A stretch of DNA of 35,926 nucleotides from the NCBI GenBank assembly GCA_944384485.1, contig CALWTO010000032.1, positions 1-35,926 on the forward strand, given 5' to 3'. Shown here in pieces: positions 21,447 through 30,700 of the stretch (its first letter is position 1; each line of letters starts with the position of its first letter). The DNA comes from an uncultured Clostridia bacterium (GTDB lineage Bacteria > Bacillota > Clostridia > Christensenellales > UBA1242). The notes beneath the pieces were generated by a model. It was not told the DNA's origin and did not search any database. It was given only the letters and a program-made list of their open reading frames with translations. The position numbers and the translations under genes were made by a program.

Positions 21447-23532
21447 ATTTTTCAATTCTTTTAAGGTCGATTCTTCCTTTGTCATCAATCTTAATAACTT
21501 CTACTTCGATTGAATCTCCAACTTTTACAACATCTTCAATTTTTTCAACTCTCTTTTTTGAAAGTTTAGAAATATGAACCATACCTTCTTTGTTTCCAGC
21601 AAATTCAACAAATGCACCAAAATTTGTAATTCTTACAACTTTTGCATCATAAACATTTCCAACTTCAACTTCTTCTACAATGCCTAAAATGATTTCTTTT
21701 GCTCTTTCAGCCATAGCCAAATCTTCTGTAGCTATGAATACTTTTCCATCATCATCAATGTCAATTTTTACACCTGTTTCATCAATAATCTTGTTGATTG
21801 TTTTTCCGCCAGATCCAATTACATCTTTGATTTTGTCAGGGTTAATTGTAAATGATATAATCTTAGGAGCATATTTTGAAAGTTCTTTTCTTGGTTCTCT
21901 GATTTCTTCAAGAAGTTTTTGCATAATAAACATTCTGCCTTCTCTAGCTTGTTTTAATGCTGTTGTCAAAATATCTCTATCAATACCTTTGATTTTTATA
22001 TCCATTTGAATTGCAGTAACACCTTTTTCTGTTCCTGTAACTTTAAAGTCCATATCGCCAAGGAAATCTTCAAGACCTTGAATATCAGAAAGAACTGCAA
22101 CTTTTTTGCTTTCTTCATCTTTTATAAGTCCCATAGCAATACCAGCAACTGGTCTTTTAATTGGAACACCTCCATCCATTAAAGCCAAAGTTGAACCACA
22201 AACAGAAGCCATTGAAGAAGAACCATTTGATGATAAAACTTCACTTACAAGTCTTAAAGCATAAGGGAATTCTTCCTCACTTGGAATAACAGGCTCAAGA
22301 GCTCTTTCAGCAAGTGCTCCATGTCCAATTTCTCTTCTTCCTGGGCTTTTTAAGTTTCTTGCTTCCCCTGTAGCATATGGAGGCATGTTGTAATGGTGAA
22401 CATAACGATTTACTTCTTCATCATCAAGCCCATCCAATTTTTGCATATCAGAAACAGTTCCCAAAGTTAAAGAAGTAAGAACTTGAGTTTGTCCACGAGT
22501 AAAAATTGCACTTCCATGAACTCTTGGTAAAATACCAGTTTCACACCAAATAGGACGAATTTCTGTAAGAGTTCTGCCATCTGGACGAACACCTTTATTT
22601 AAAATTTTTGCTCTTACTTTTTCTTTTGTCATTTTGTAAAGAACATCGCCAATTGCCTTTTCGCTTTCTGGAAAAATTTCAGCAAAATGTTCTTTTGTTT
22701 CTTGGTCAACTTGTTCTTGTCTTTTTTGTCTTTCTTCTCTATCGAAAGTGTCAAGAGCCCAATCAAGTTTTTCATTTGCAAATTCACGAACTTGCTGATT
22801 TATTTCATCAGGAACAATATCGTAAATCAAATTTTGACATAAAGGTTTTCCAATTTGTTGTTTAACTTCTTTTTGGAATGCAACAATTTTCTTTATTTCT
22901 TCATGAGCAAACATTATTGCATCAAGCATTGTTTCTTCTGGAACTTCATTTGCTCCCGCTTCTACCATTAAAACAGCCTCATCAGTTCCAGCAACAGTCA
23001 AATGCATTTCTGACTTTTCTCTTTCTTCGCTACTTGGATTTATGATAAATTTACCATCAACAAGACCTACTTGAACAGATCCAGTTGGTCCCATAAATGG
23101 AATATCAGAAATTGTCAAAGCAAAAGAAGAACCAAGCATAGCAAGAGGTTCTGGAGCGCAGTCTGGGTCAACAGATAATGCAGTTGCTACCACACAAACA
23201 TCATGATAGAATCCTTTTGGGAACAAAGGTCTTAAAGGTCTATCAATAAGTCTTGAAGTTAAAATTGCTTTATCAGAAGGCTTTCCTTCTCTCTTTTTAA
23301 ATCCACCAGGAATTTTTCCTACTGAATACATTTTTTCTTCATAATCAACAGCAAGAGGGAAAAAGTCAATGCCAGGTCTTGGTTCTTTTGACATTGTAAC
23401 ATTTACCATTATAACAGTTTCACCACATCTTACAAGACATGATCCATTTGATTGTTCGCAAAGTCTTCCTGTTTCAAATGAAACTTCTTTTCCGCCAACG
23501 TTTAATTTAAAAATTTTTGCATCGTTTTTCAT
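21445..23532 (-). CDS. pnp: Polyribonucleotide nucleotidyltransferase (PNPase)
   Basis: Trimeric 3'-5' phosphorolytic exonuclease of mRNA decay. 695 residues. Two RNase PH-like domains (about 10-225 and 315-550) flank an all-helical linker; typical segments are [39 protein letters not shown] in the first and [13 protein letters not shown] and [21 protein letters not shown] in the second. A KH domain follows ([15 protein letters not shown]) and an S1 domain ends the protein ([21 protein letters not shown] ... RIDLKR). It follows rpsO by 61 bases, the conserved rpsO-pnp arrangement, with a hairpin between them that may be a processing or attenuation site. Confidence 0.98.
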   Translation of the reverse strand: MKNDAKIFKLNVGGKEVSFETGRLCEQSNGSCLVRCGETVIMVNVTMSKEPRPGIDFFPLAVDYEEKMYSVGKIPGGFKKREGKPSDKAILTSRLIDRPLRPLFPKGFYHDVCVVATALSVDPDCAPEPLAMLGSSFALTISDIPFMGPTGSVQVGLVDGKFIINPSSEEREKSEMHLTVAGTDEAVLMVEAGANEVPEETMLDAIMFAHEEIKKIVAFQKEVKQQIGKPLCQNLIYDIVPDEINQQVREFANEKLDWALDTFDREERQKRQEQVDQETKEHFAEIFPESEKAIGDVLYKMTKEKVRAKILNKGVRPDGRTLTEIRPIWCETGILPRVHGSAIFTRGQTQVLTSLTLGTVSDMQKLDGLDDEEVNRYVHHYNMPPYATGEARNLKSPGRREIGHGALAERALEPVIPSEEEFPYALRLVSEVLSSNGSSSMASVCGSTLALMDGGVPIKRPVAGIAMGLIKDEESKKVAVLSDIQGLEDFLGDMDFKVTGTEKGVTAIQMDIKIKGIDRDILTTALKQAREGRMFIMQKLLEEIREPRKELSKYAPKIISFTINPDKIKDVIGSGGKTINKIIDETGVKIDIDDDGKVFIATEDLAMAERAKEIILGIVEEVEVGNVYDAKVVRITNFGAFVEFAGNKEGMVHISKLSKKRVEKIEDVVKVGDSIEVEVIKIDDKGRIDLKRIEK

Positions 23533-23555
23533 TATTTAATCTCCTTGAAATTAAT

Positions 23556-23586
23556 AAAAGGGGCGAAAAAATTCTAACCCCCTTTT
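23556..23586 (-). terminator. rpsO-pnp intergenic hairpin
   Basis: Minus strand AAAAGGGG pairs with CCCCTTTT around a 15-base loop, followed by a short T-rich stretch. It lies just after rpsO and may act as a partial terminator or RNA processing site. Confidence 0.6.
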
Positions 23587-23593
23587 TCTTTAA

Positions 23594-23854
23594 TTATTTA
23601 ATATCACGGATATTGAGTTTTTTGATTAATTCTCTGTAAGCATCAATATCTTTATTTTTCAAATACAACATAAAGCCTTTTCTTTTACCTACCATTTGAA
23701 GAAGACCACGTCTTGAATGGTTATCTTTTGGGTTTTTCTTCAAATGTTCGTTCAAATGGTTGATTCTTGCAGTTAAAAGAGCAAGTTGAACTTGAACAGA
23801 GCCTGTGTCGTTTTCTGAAAGTTTGAATGAATCAATAATTTCTTTCTTTTCCAT
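23594..23854 (-). CDS. rpsO: Ribosomal protein S15
   Basis: Primary 16S rRNA-binding protein of the 30S central domain. 86 residues from the ATG at 23852-23854 ([10 protein letters not shown]), which has GGGAGG at the right distance; the ten extra upstream codons of the frame are leader. The product has [52 protein letters not shown], the conserved S15 core, including the rRNA-contacting HSRRGL segment. Strong promoter at 23946-23974 with a leader of about 85 bases, which may hold an S15 autoregulatory structure. pnp follows. Confidence 0.97.
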   Translation of the reverse strand: MEKKEIIDSFKLSENDTGSVQVQLALLTARINHLNEHLKKNPKDNHSRRGLLQMVGKRKGFMLYLKNKDIDAYRELIKKLNIRDIK

Positions 23855-23940
23855 AATTTCCTCCCATTTAATTTTTATTTCCAAAACCGAAGCAATCCGT
23901 CAGAAGGTCTCAAGATAACTGCGATTAAGGCATCGACTGA
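23855..23940 (-). promoter_or_regulatory. rpsO leader, candidate S15 autoregulatory element
   Basis: About 85 bases between the predicted transcription start and the rpsO ATG are less AT-rich than other leaders here (for example GACCTTCTGACGGATTGCTT). In several bacteria S15 represses its own mRNA through such a leader. I can draw only short helices (CGAT/ATCG near the 5' end), so this is a candidate from position and composition only. Confidence 0.4.
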
Positions 23941-23945
23941 AATAG

Positions 23946-23974
23946 ATTATAGCACAACATTACAAAAATGTAAA
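23946..23974 (-). promoter_or_regulatory. Promoter of rpsO-pnp
   Basis: Minus strand TTTACA (23969-23974), 17 bases, TATAAT (23946-23951). Confidence 0.9.
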
Positions 23975-24009
23975 CTATTTTTAGAAAAAACTTGTGTCGA
24001 ATTTTTAAT

Positions 24010-25422
24010 TTATTTATAAAATTTTCTTTTTTCTTCAATAATAGAATCTATTCTGTCGCAATAATCATTAATAAATTTTACATTGTGTTGTCTTTCAATT
24101 CTATTTTCAAGATTAAAAACTCTTTTGCTCATTGCTCCTGCACCCACTCCAATAACAGTGTTTGTTTCTTCCATGCTGTCAATGTTGAATTTACAAACAA
24201 AATCATCTCTAAAATAGCCTACATTTTCAAGCCCGCCAAGTTGATTTTTTTGCCTGTACATATAGTAAGGTTTGTAACCATTTTCGGCTAACAAATCATG
24301 AGCAAAATCCATCATTTTATTAATATCTTTTGTATCTATTATTTCTGTTTGGTCTTTTAATTGCGCACCTCTTTTTACAGACAAAGTGTGCACTGTTATA
24401 TTGTGAGGATAAAGTTCAATTAAAGTTTTGCAAGTCTTTTTAAAAGTTCCTAGTTTCTCCATTGGTAAACCTGCAATAACATCCATATTTACAATAAAAC
24501 CTCTTTCAAGAGCCATTGTATACGCATCAAAAATTTGTTTGTTTGTATGACTTCTACCAATTCTTTTTAAAGTTGTTTGAGAAAACGTTTGTGGATTTAT
24601 AGAAATTCTTGTGACACCATATTTCTTTAAAATATCAAGTTTAGATGAAGTTATGGTGTCCGCCCTTCCACATTCAACTGTTTTTTCATCAACAGAAAAG
24701 TTAAGCATTTGCATAAGCCTTTCAAGTTGATTATCATTTAAAACAGAAGGAGTGCCACCACCCACATAAATAGTCCTGACTATGTAAGCCTTGTTAAAAA
24801 TAATTTTCTTTACTGCTTGAATTTCCTTTTCAAGACAATCTAAATATTTATTGACTTTTTCTTCCCCAAGCGAAGATAATTGATGAGAAATAAAAGAACA
24901 ATAAAGACACCTTGTTGGACAAATTGGAATATTTACATATAAATCTATAAGGTTGTCGTTTCTTATAATACATTTTTGATTTTTCAAAATGTTTGCAACA
25001 AGTTTGGCTTTTTGTGGCGAAACATAAAACATATTTTGCAAAGTTTCACATACAAGATATTCTTTAGCTTGCCCTTTTTCTATCATATCTCTTATCAGTT
25101 TTGTTGGCCTAACTCCTGTTAAAGAACCCCAAGGCAACTGAATTTTTAATTCTTTGCTTAAAATCGAATATAAATGATTTTTTACCATTTTTTTAATAAG
25201 AGATTTTTTTTCAAGGTCACTTAAATTTTCATCTAAATTATAACTAAAACTGTATTGTTTTTCTTCATTTGTAAAAGTGTTCTTAAAAACAAATTGATTA
25301 ACAACCATAGTTGAATTTCTTTGCTCATCATGTATTATTTCTATTTCTTCATGAGTTCCAAACAAATTAGCCAAATCTTGCAATTCAATTTGCAATTCTT
25401 CTCTATTAGTTTTAATTACCAT
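24010..25422 (-). CDS. hemZ: HemZ-type radical SAM protein
   Basis: 470 residues. The radical SAM signature C168-x3-C172-x2-C175 (CPTRCLYCSF) binds a 4Fe-4S cluster and S-adenosylmethionine. Ahead of it is a 160-residue N-terminal domain with PWGSLTGVRPTKLI, the hallmark of the HemZ branch of the HemN family, and after it YVGGGTPSVL and RISINPQTF, typical of that family. HemZ is annotated as a coproporphyrinogen dehydrogenase, but this branch is common in clostridia lacking heme synthesis and no other heme gene is in the window, so the reaction is uncertain. Its start overlaps the rel stop by seven bases, so it is translationally coupled to rel. Confidence 0.9.
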   Translation of the reverse strand: MVIKTNREELQIELQDLANLFGTHEEIEIIHDEQRNSTMVVNQFVFKNTFTNEEKQYSFSYNLDENLSDLEKKSLIKKMVKNHLYSILSKELKIQLPWGSLTGVRPTKLIRDMIEKGQAKEYLVCETLQNMFYVSPQKAKLVANILKNQKCIIRNDNLIDLYVNIPICPTRCLYCSFISHQLSSLGEEKVNKYLDCLEKEIQAVKKIIFNKAYIVRTIYVGGGTPSVLNDNQLERLMQMLNFSVDEKTVECGRADTITSSKLDILKKYGVTRISINPQTFSQTTLKRIGRSHTNKQIFDAYTMALERGFIVNMDVIAGLPMEKLGTFKKTCKTLIELYPHNITVHTLSVKRGAQLKDQTEIIDTKDINKMMDFAHDLLAENGYKPYYMYRQKNQLGGLENVGYFRDDFVCKFNIDSMEETNTVIGVGAGAMSKRVFNLENRIERQHNVKFINDYCDRIDSIIEEKRKFYK

Positions 25423-27524
25423 TTTTCACTCCTATAAACATCTGTAACATTCTTTAAAGTTTTTATAGAAGATATAACCTTTTGAAGTTCTGCGGTGTTT
25501 TTTACTTCTATTGTGATAAAACAATCAAAAATATCACCAATATCTTTGGCTTCAAATCCACGAATAGGAAGTTTCATGTTTGTTATAAGAGTTGTAAGTT
25601 TTGCAATGTTGTTGTCTGCTTTATCAGCAATAACTTTAAGTGTCGCAAGGAAAGATGCGTTTTCTCTTTCTTGCCATTGTGCCCCAATCAATCTTTCTGG
25701 CTCAAGATATTTAATGTTTGGACAATTATGTCTATGAATTGTAACCCCTTTTCCTCTCGAAATGTAACCTATAATTTCGTCACCTTCAATTGGAGAGCAA
25801 CAACCCGCAAATCTAACTAAAAGTCCACTATCGCCGTCAATCAAAACACCTTCTTTATTCTTTTTTAAATGAACAACATTTGTTGAAATTTTTTCAATTT
25901 TATGATCTCTATTCCAATAAGCAATAAGCCTGCCTGCAACTTGACCAGCAGAGAGTGAGCCACATCCTATAGCTGCATACAATTCATCTTCATTTTCAAA
26001 ATTAAATTTAGCAAATATTTCTTTTAAATAGTCATTATTTAATAATTGCGAAGGAACAAAATTTTTATCTTGCAATAGTTCAACTAAAATGCTTTTACCA
26101 ATCTTTATGTTTTCTTCTTTCATTTCAGATTTGAAGAAAGCCCTTATTTTGGATTTAGTATTGTTGCATCTAACAAAATTAAGCCAATCTCTAGAAGGGC
26201 CTTTTGATTGTGTTGAAGTAATTATTTCAACTATATCACCATTTGCTAACGGAGTGTTTAAAGGCTTCATTTTTTGATTAATTTTTGCACCAACACAAGT
26301 ATTACCAACATCAGTATGAATTGCATAAGCAAAATCTATTGCTGTTGCCCCTTCAGGAAATTCTATAACTCTCCCCTTTGGTGTTTGAACGAATATAATT
26401 CCGTCATATAAATCGCTCTTTAATGTGTTTATAAAGTCATCATTTGACATGTTTTTTGCATTTTCAACGGTTTCTCTAAACCATGTCATTCTGCTGTCTA
26501 ATTCATCTTTTTTATTCTTTTTTTCTTTGTATAACCAATGTGCACAAACTCCACCATATTCAGATTCCCTGTGCATTTCGTATGTTCTTATTTGTATTTC
26601 CATTGGATGTTGGTTTTCAACAATAATAGTTGTGTGTAAAGATTTATAGCCATTTGGTTTTGGGTTTGCTATATAATCTTTAACTCTTCCAGCCATAGGC
26701 TTATAAATAGCATGGACTCTACCAAGCACGGCATAACACTCTTCAACTGTTTCGACAATCACACGCATTGCAATAATATCATATATTTGATTTAATCTTA
26801 AATTTTTGCTATGCAACTTGTTGTAAATAGAAGATATATGTTTTTGTCTAGCAACAATTTCGCCTTTTATATTCAAATCTTTCAATATAGCATAAATTTT
26901 CGATTTTGAAATTGTAAGTTGTTTTTCATTTTCTTCGTATTTACTTTGAACCGACTCTTTTAACCTTTGGAATTCTTCTGGATGTAAAAGTCTTATAACA
27001 TTATCTGCCAAATCTTGTTTTAATTTGTCAAACCCCAATCTTTCAGATAAAGGCACATGGATTTCTTCAACTTGTTTTACAAATCTTCTTTGCGCCTCAG
27101 TCAAAGGCAATTCCAAAATTGAGATATCATAGCAAATTCCTGCAAGTTTGATAAAAACCACACGCATATCTTTGCTCATGGCTACAAACATTCTTTTTAT
27201 ATCTTCAATTTCTTCACTTAAAGTCAACTGACTTATATCTTTTATTACCTTATAAGTTTCAACCATTTCAATAGCATCAGTAGTAAGTTCTTTTTCAATC
27301 TTTTCCGCTTTTTCTTCATCTACTTTGAAAAGTTGGTATGTCAAAAAAGCGAGAAGAGAATCTTTGTCTATATTCATGTCAATAATTAAATCAACAATAA
27401 AAGCAACCCTTTTTAAATTCATTTTTCCACAAATGATATCTTCAATAAGCGTTTTATCTTTCTCTTTTATATAATCTAGATTATAAATTTTTTCTTTTAT
27501 TTCGTTTATGAGATTAGTCTCCAT
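25416..27524 (-). CDS. RelA/SpoT homologue (long RSH) with degenerate hydrolase domain
   Basis: (p)ppGpp synthetase, 702 residues. The N-terminal region aligns by eye with the HD hydrolase domain, but the HD pair is Y63-Q64, the usual E-D that follows is not kept, the D-x-x-x-N motif reads G129-ICY-D133, and the early His is absent, so ppGpp hydrolysis looks lost. The synthetase domain is intact: R226-x-K228-x3-S232-x3-K236, YDIIAMRV, RVKDYIA at 280-286, GYKSLHTT and EIQIRT (309-314). TGS (from about 370), a zinc-finger-like region with FAGCCSPI and HRHNCPN, and a C-terminal ACT domain follow. It lies between recJ (three-base gap) and hemZ. The RVKD motif is of the bifunctional (RXKD) type. 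Confidence 0.94.
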   Translation of the reverse strand: METNLINEIKEKIYNLDYIKEKDKTLIEDIICGKMNLKRVAFIVDLIIDMNIDKDSLLAFLTYQLFKVDEEKAEKIEKELTTDAIEMVETYKVIKDISQLTLSEEIEDIKRMFVAMSKDMRVVFIKLAGICYDISILELPLTEAQRRFVKQVEEIHVPLSERLGFDKLKQDLADNVIRLLHPEEFQRLKESVQSKYEENEKQLTISKSKIYAILKDLNIKGEIVARQKHISSIYNKLHSKNLRLNQIYDIIAMRVIVETVEECYAVLGRVHAIYKPMAGRVKDYIANPKPNGYKSLHTTIIVENQHPMEIQIRTYEMHRESEYGGVCAHWLYKEKKNKKDELDSRMTWFRETVENAKNMSNDDFINTLKSDLYDGIIFVQTPKGRVIEFPEGATAIDFAYAIHTDVGNTCVGAKINQKMKPLNTPLANGDIVEIITSTQSKGPSRDWLNFVRCNNTKSKIRAFFKSEMKEENIKIGKSILVELLQDKNFVPSQLLNNDYLKEIFAKFNFENEDELYAAIGCGSLSAGQVAGRLIAYWNRDHKIEKISTNVVHLKKNKEGVLIDGDSGLLVRFAGCCSPIEGDEIIGYISRGKGVTIHRHNCPNIKYLEPERLIGAQWQERENASFLATLKVIADKADNNIAKLTTLITNMKLPIRGFEAKDIGDIFDCFITIEVKNTAELQKVISSIKTLKNVTDVYRSEKW

Positions 27525-27527
27525 GAC

Positions 27528-29885
27528 TTATTCTCCTTTATATAATTTTTTTAAAGATGAAAAATTTTTATAAATACCTGACTGATTAAGTTCCCTTTTA
27601 ACCTTTTTATTTAAATAAATCACAATTTGTTCTTCATCTACAATTTTTATAATTCCAAGTTGATTAAAAACTAAAAGTGCTACATAGAAAGTTGAAAATG
27701 AAATTTTTTGCGAAAAATTCGATTTATCGTAAAGTTCAAATACATTATAAACAGCCTTTCCAACCTTTGTAGAAAGATATTTGTAAATGTGAGCATATGT
27801 TTCCCTTGATAAATCTATACCGCTAAACTTTCTTAAATCTCCATTTTTCTCAACTGGAAGAAAAATTTGAGCTTTTGAAACCTTGTTTAAAGCAGAAATG
27901 AATTTTGTATCTAACACAGGTGTCAAAAAAACAATATTTGAAAAATTCTTTGCCCAATTAACTCCTTTTGGAGCAAGTAAAAGGCTGTTGTAACCACTTT
28001 CTTTGTCCCCATAAATATTAAAATTGTAAATACCTTGTGTGTTGTAATTTTTTGCAAATTCAATGTAGTCGTAACATGAGTAAGCAACAAAACAAGTTCC
28101 AAATATTGTAGTTGTTGTCTTGCTTACAAATTCAAGCAAATCTTTTTGTGGGTAAAGTTTGTAATTTGCTTCACCTTTCCCATCAATAACAAGTTGACTA
28201 AGTTCAATAGAATTAAGTTTTTTATATGCATCTTCTACAATAAAACTTCCGCCGTCAAACTCATCAACAATGGCTTTTGTCCCAGAACCTTGAAATTCAA
28301 AAATAAAAGATTTAGTCCTTGCAAAAGACATTTTTACCATTTTGTCCATGCAGTTAAAATAAGTTAATGAAAAATCGCCAATTTTTATATTAGCATGTTG
28401 AGGAAATTTTCTCATAGGCAAAACTTCAATTTCGCTAGCACTTATTTTAAATTTTGGACGAGGATTATCACAACCAAAAGGCTCTAGTATAGCAAGTTCT
28501 TTTACAAATTCATTTGTAATTTCTTTTTCTGTTATTTCTTGGTCATAATATTTTATCGGCATAAAAACTTCATCACTTATGTGATTTAAAGCAAAGGAGT
28601 TTATTTTTTGAACAAACTCTTCATAGTTTTCTCTTTTAAGGCTTAATCCTGCAGCCATAGAATGTCCACCAAAGGTTTCCAAAATATCTTTTAATGAGGA
28701 CAACAATTGATGAATGTTAATATCATCAATGCTTCTTCCAGAACCACTTAAAATATCCCCCTCTTGAGCGAATAAAAACACGGGCTTATGATATTTTTCT
28801 ACCAATCTTGAGCAAACAATTCCAAGCACTCCTTTATCCCAAGACTTTGAAGCCAAAGAAATAACTCTTAAAGACAGCAAATCCATTTTAGAAAGAGCTT
28901 TTTCACAGTCTTCAAAAATTTTGTTGCAAATTTCCTGCCTTTTAGTATTGTGATTTTTAATTTTATCAATAATTTTAATAATTTTAACAGGGTCTGTTTC
29001 CAAATATAATTTTAATGAATCTTCAGCATCTCCCATTCTTCCTGGAGCATTAAGTTTTGGACCAATTTTGAATGATATATCTATAGAGTTTGGCTTTGCA
29101 AGCGAAATATCATATTCTTTAAACATCATTTTAAGACCAATAGGAAGATAACGCTCACACAATTTCAACCCTTTTGTAACTATTGTTCTGTTTTCATTCA
29201 ACAAAGGAACTATATCAACTATTGTTGCAATGGCACAAATTGGCAAAAACTGTTCTGCTTCAGTTTTTCCAAGAAGAGCTTCAGCAAATTTGAAAGCCAC
29301 TCCCGTTCCACACAGTTCTCTAAAAGGATAATCTTGATTTGGCATCTTTGCATTTACAATTACTGTGTTTGGCAAAACCTCAGGTATTTCATGGTGATCT
29401 GTCACAAAAACTTCAATACCTTTATTTTTGGCATATTCAACTTCTTCATGACAAGAAATGCCACAATCAACTGTAATAATTAAATTAGGACAAAATTTTT
29501 GATAAATTTTGTCAATCACATTTTTGGTTAAACCATAACCATCTTCATATCTATTTGGTAAATAATAATCAGCCTTTATGCCAAAAATTTTAAGTGCTTT
29601 TAACATAATTGCTGTTGCACTTACACCATCAACATCATAGTCGCCAAATATAAGGACTTTGTCCCCCAATTCTTTTGCAAGAAAAACCCTATCCAACAGT
29701 TCTTTCATTCCTTTCAGCATAAAAGGGTCATGAAAAACAGATGGATTTAAAAACTCAATAATATCCTCTCTGCTGGCAACTCCTCTAGATAACAATAATT
29801 CACAAACACGACGATTTAGTCCTAATTCCTTTGTAAATAAATCTACCTTGTCAGCATTCTTATTAAAAAACTTTCTAAATATCAT
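27528..29885 (-). CDS. recJ: Single-stranded-DNA-specific exonuclease RecJ
   Basis: 5'-3' exonuclease of recombination and repair. 785 residues. The DHH-family motifs are GDYDVDG (81-87; D82, D84 and D86), D140 in ITVDCG, and D163-H164-H165 in VTDHHEIP, with SGSGRSIDDINIHQLL and GGHSMAAGLSL of the DHHA1 domain. An OB-fold and a long C-terminal extension of about 200 residues follow, as in Bacillota RecJ. It heads the recJ-rel-hemZ unit; the rel start is three bases after its stop. The ATG lies close to the predicted transcription start and the Shine-Dalgarno match is weak and distant. Confidence 0.96.
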   Translation of the reverse strand: MIFRKFFNKNADKVDLFTKELGLNRRVCELLLSRGVASREDIIEFLNPSVFHDPFMLKGMKELLDRVFLAKELGDKVLIFGDYDVDGVSATAIMLKALKIFGIKADYYLPNRYEDGYGLTKNVIDKIYQKFCPNLIITVDCGISCHEEVEYAKNKGIEVFVTDHHEIPEVLPNTVIVNAKMPNQDYPFRELCGTGVAFKFAEALLGKTEAEQFLPICAIATIVDIVPLLNENRTIVTKGLKLCERYLPIGLKMMFKEYDISLAKPNSIDISFKIGPKLNAPGRMGDAEDSLKLYLETDPVKIIKIIDKIKNHNTKRQEICNKIFEDCEKALSKMDLLSLRVISLASKSWDKGVLGIVCSRLVEKYHKPVFLFAQEGDILSGSGRSIDDINIHQLLSSLKDILETFGGHSMAAGLSLKRENYEEFVQKINSFALNHISDEVFMPIKYYDQEITEKEITNEFVKELAILEPFGCDNPRPKFKISASEIEVLPMRKFPQHANIKIGDFSLTYFNCMDKMVKMSFARTKSFIFEFQGSGTKAIVDEFDGGSFIVEDAYKKLNSIELSQLVIDGKGEANYKLYPQKDLLEFVSKTTTTIFGTCFVAYSCYDYIEFAKNYNTQGIYNFNIYGDKESGYNSLLLAPKGVNWAKNFSNIVFLTPVLDTKFISALNKVSKAQIFLPVEKNGDLRKFSGIDLSRETYAHIYKYLSTKVGKAVYNVFELYDKSNFSQKISFSTFYVALLVFNQLGIIKIVDEEQIVIYLNKKVKRELNQSGIYKNFSSLKKLYKGE

Positions 29886-29908
29886 AAAATAAACAATCTT
29901 TCCAAAAT

Positions 29909-29937
29909 ATTATATATGAAAAAAAAAGATAAGGCAA
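29909..29937 (-). promoter_or_regulatory. Promoter of recJ-rel-hemZ
   Basis: Minus strand TTGCCT (29932-29937), 17 bases, TATAAT (29909-29914). The -35 box falls in the 3' arm of the preceding terminator. Confidence 0.65.
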
Positions 29938-29953
29938 GCAAATTCCCTATCTT
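29926..29953 (-). terminator. Terminator of the dnaG-rpoD-zinc ribbon unit
   Basis: Minus strand AAGATAGGG (29945-29953) pairs with CCTTATCTT (29926-29934), one G-U, followed by a run of T. Confidence 0.85.
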
Positions 29954-29961
29954 AAAAATAT

Positions 29962-30660
29962 TTATTTAGTATATATAATTCTATGACAATGCTCACAAGT
30001 CAAGATTTTTTCTTCTTTAAGTTTTGATAAATTCGCCATAGATAATTCAACCCTGCAACCACCACAGCAATTTCCAGCCAGTGCAACAACAACAGGAAAG
30101 ATGTTTTCATTTCTTCTTTTCTTATAGGCCTCTATGATTTTTCCATCAATACCTTTTTCTAAACTTGCTAACTTTTTTGCAATCTCTTGTTTCTTTGGCT
30201 CTGCTTCTTCAACTTTTTTGTCATAGTTTTGTTTTGAAACAGAATATTGTTCTTTTGCCATTTGAAAAGCATTTTTTGTTTTATTAAAATCAGATAAAAG
30301 TGCATTTATATTCTCTGCAAGTTTAGCAAAATTTCTTTCCAAGATTGAAAGATTTTGACTTAACTTGTCTTTAAGTTGCATAAGCTTATCAACTTCTTCT
30401 GCTGAAAGTTTGTCAATATCTTTTGCAAATATTTCATTCATTTTGTTTTTTTGTATTTCAAATTGTTTCTTTGTATTTTCACATTCTTTGGCAAGTTCGC
30501 TTGCTTTTTCATTTAATTTGAAAGAACGCTCTTGGGCAATTTTTGCATTGCTTTGCATTTGCGTAGCAGTTTTTTTATCCTCATTTTCTCTCAAACTTTT
30601 TTCAATTTTAAAAAGTTCGCTGTCAAGATTTTGATATTCTAAAATTTTATTTATATCCAT
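29962..30660 (-). CDS. Coiled-coil protein with C4 zinc ribbon (DUF164 family)
   Basis: 232 residues. Residues 1 to about 180 form a long charged coiled coil. The C-terminus holds four cysteines, C199-x2-C202 and C222-x2-C225, forming a zinc ribbon (GGCRVELS ... LTCEHCHRIIY), as in the DUF164/CT398 family. Its molecular role is not established; family members often lie next to dnaG-rpoD in Bacillota, as here, which suggests a nucleic-acid-related function. AAGGAG ribosome binding site, 40 bases after rpoD, with a terminator after the gene. Confidence 0.9.
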   Translation of the reverse strand: MDINKILEYQNLDSELFKIEKSLRENEDKKTATQMQSNAKIAQERSFKLNEKASELAKECENTKKQFEIQKNKMNEIFAKDIDKLSAEEVDKLMQLKDKLSQNLSILERNFAKLAENINALLSDFNKTKNAFQMAKEQYSVSKQNYDKKVEEAEPKKQEIAKKLASLEKGIDGKIIEAYKKRRNENIFPVVVALAGNCCGGCRVELSMANLSKLKEEKILTCEHCHRIIYTK

Positions 30661-30700
30661 TTTTTTCTCCTTAAAGATATTTTACTTAAAATGCTAATGA

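Noticed and set aside
24292-24700. Plus-strand frames opposite hemZ, pnp, rel and recJ
   Set aside because: They lack ribosome binding sites, have Phe- and Leu-rich composition typical of antisense frames, and lie inside well-supported genes.
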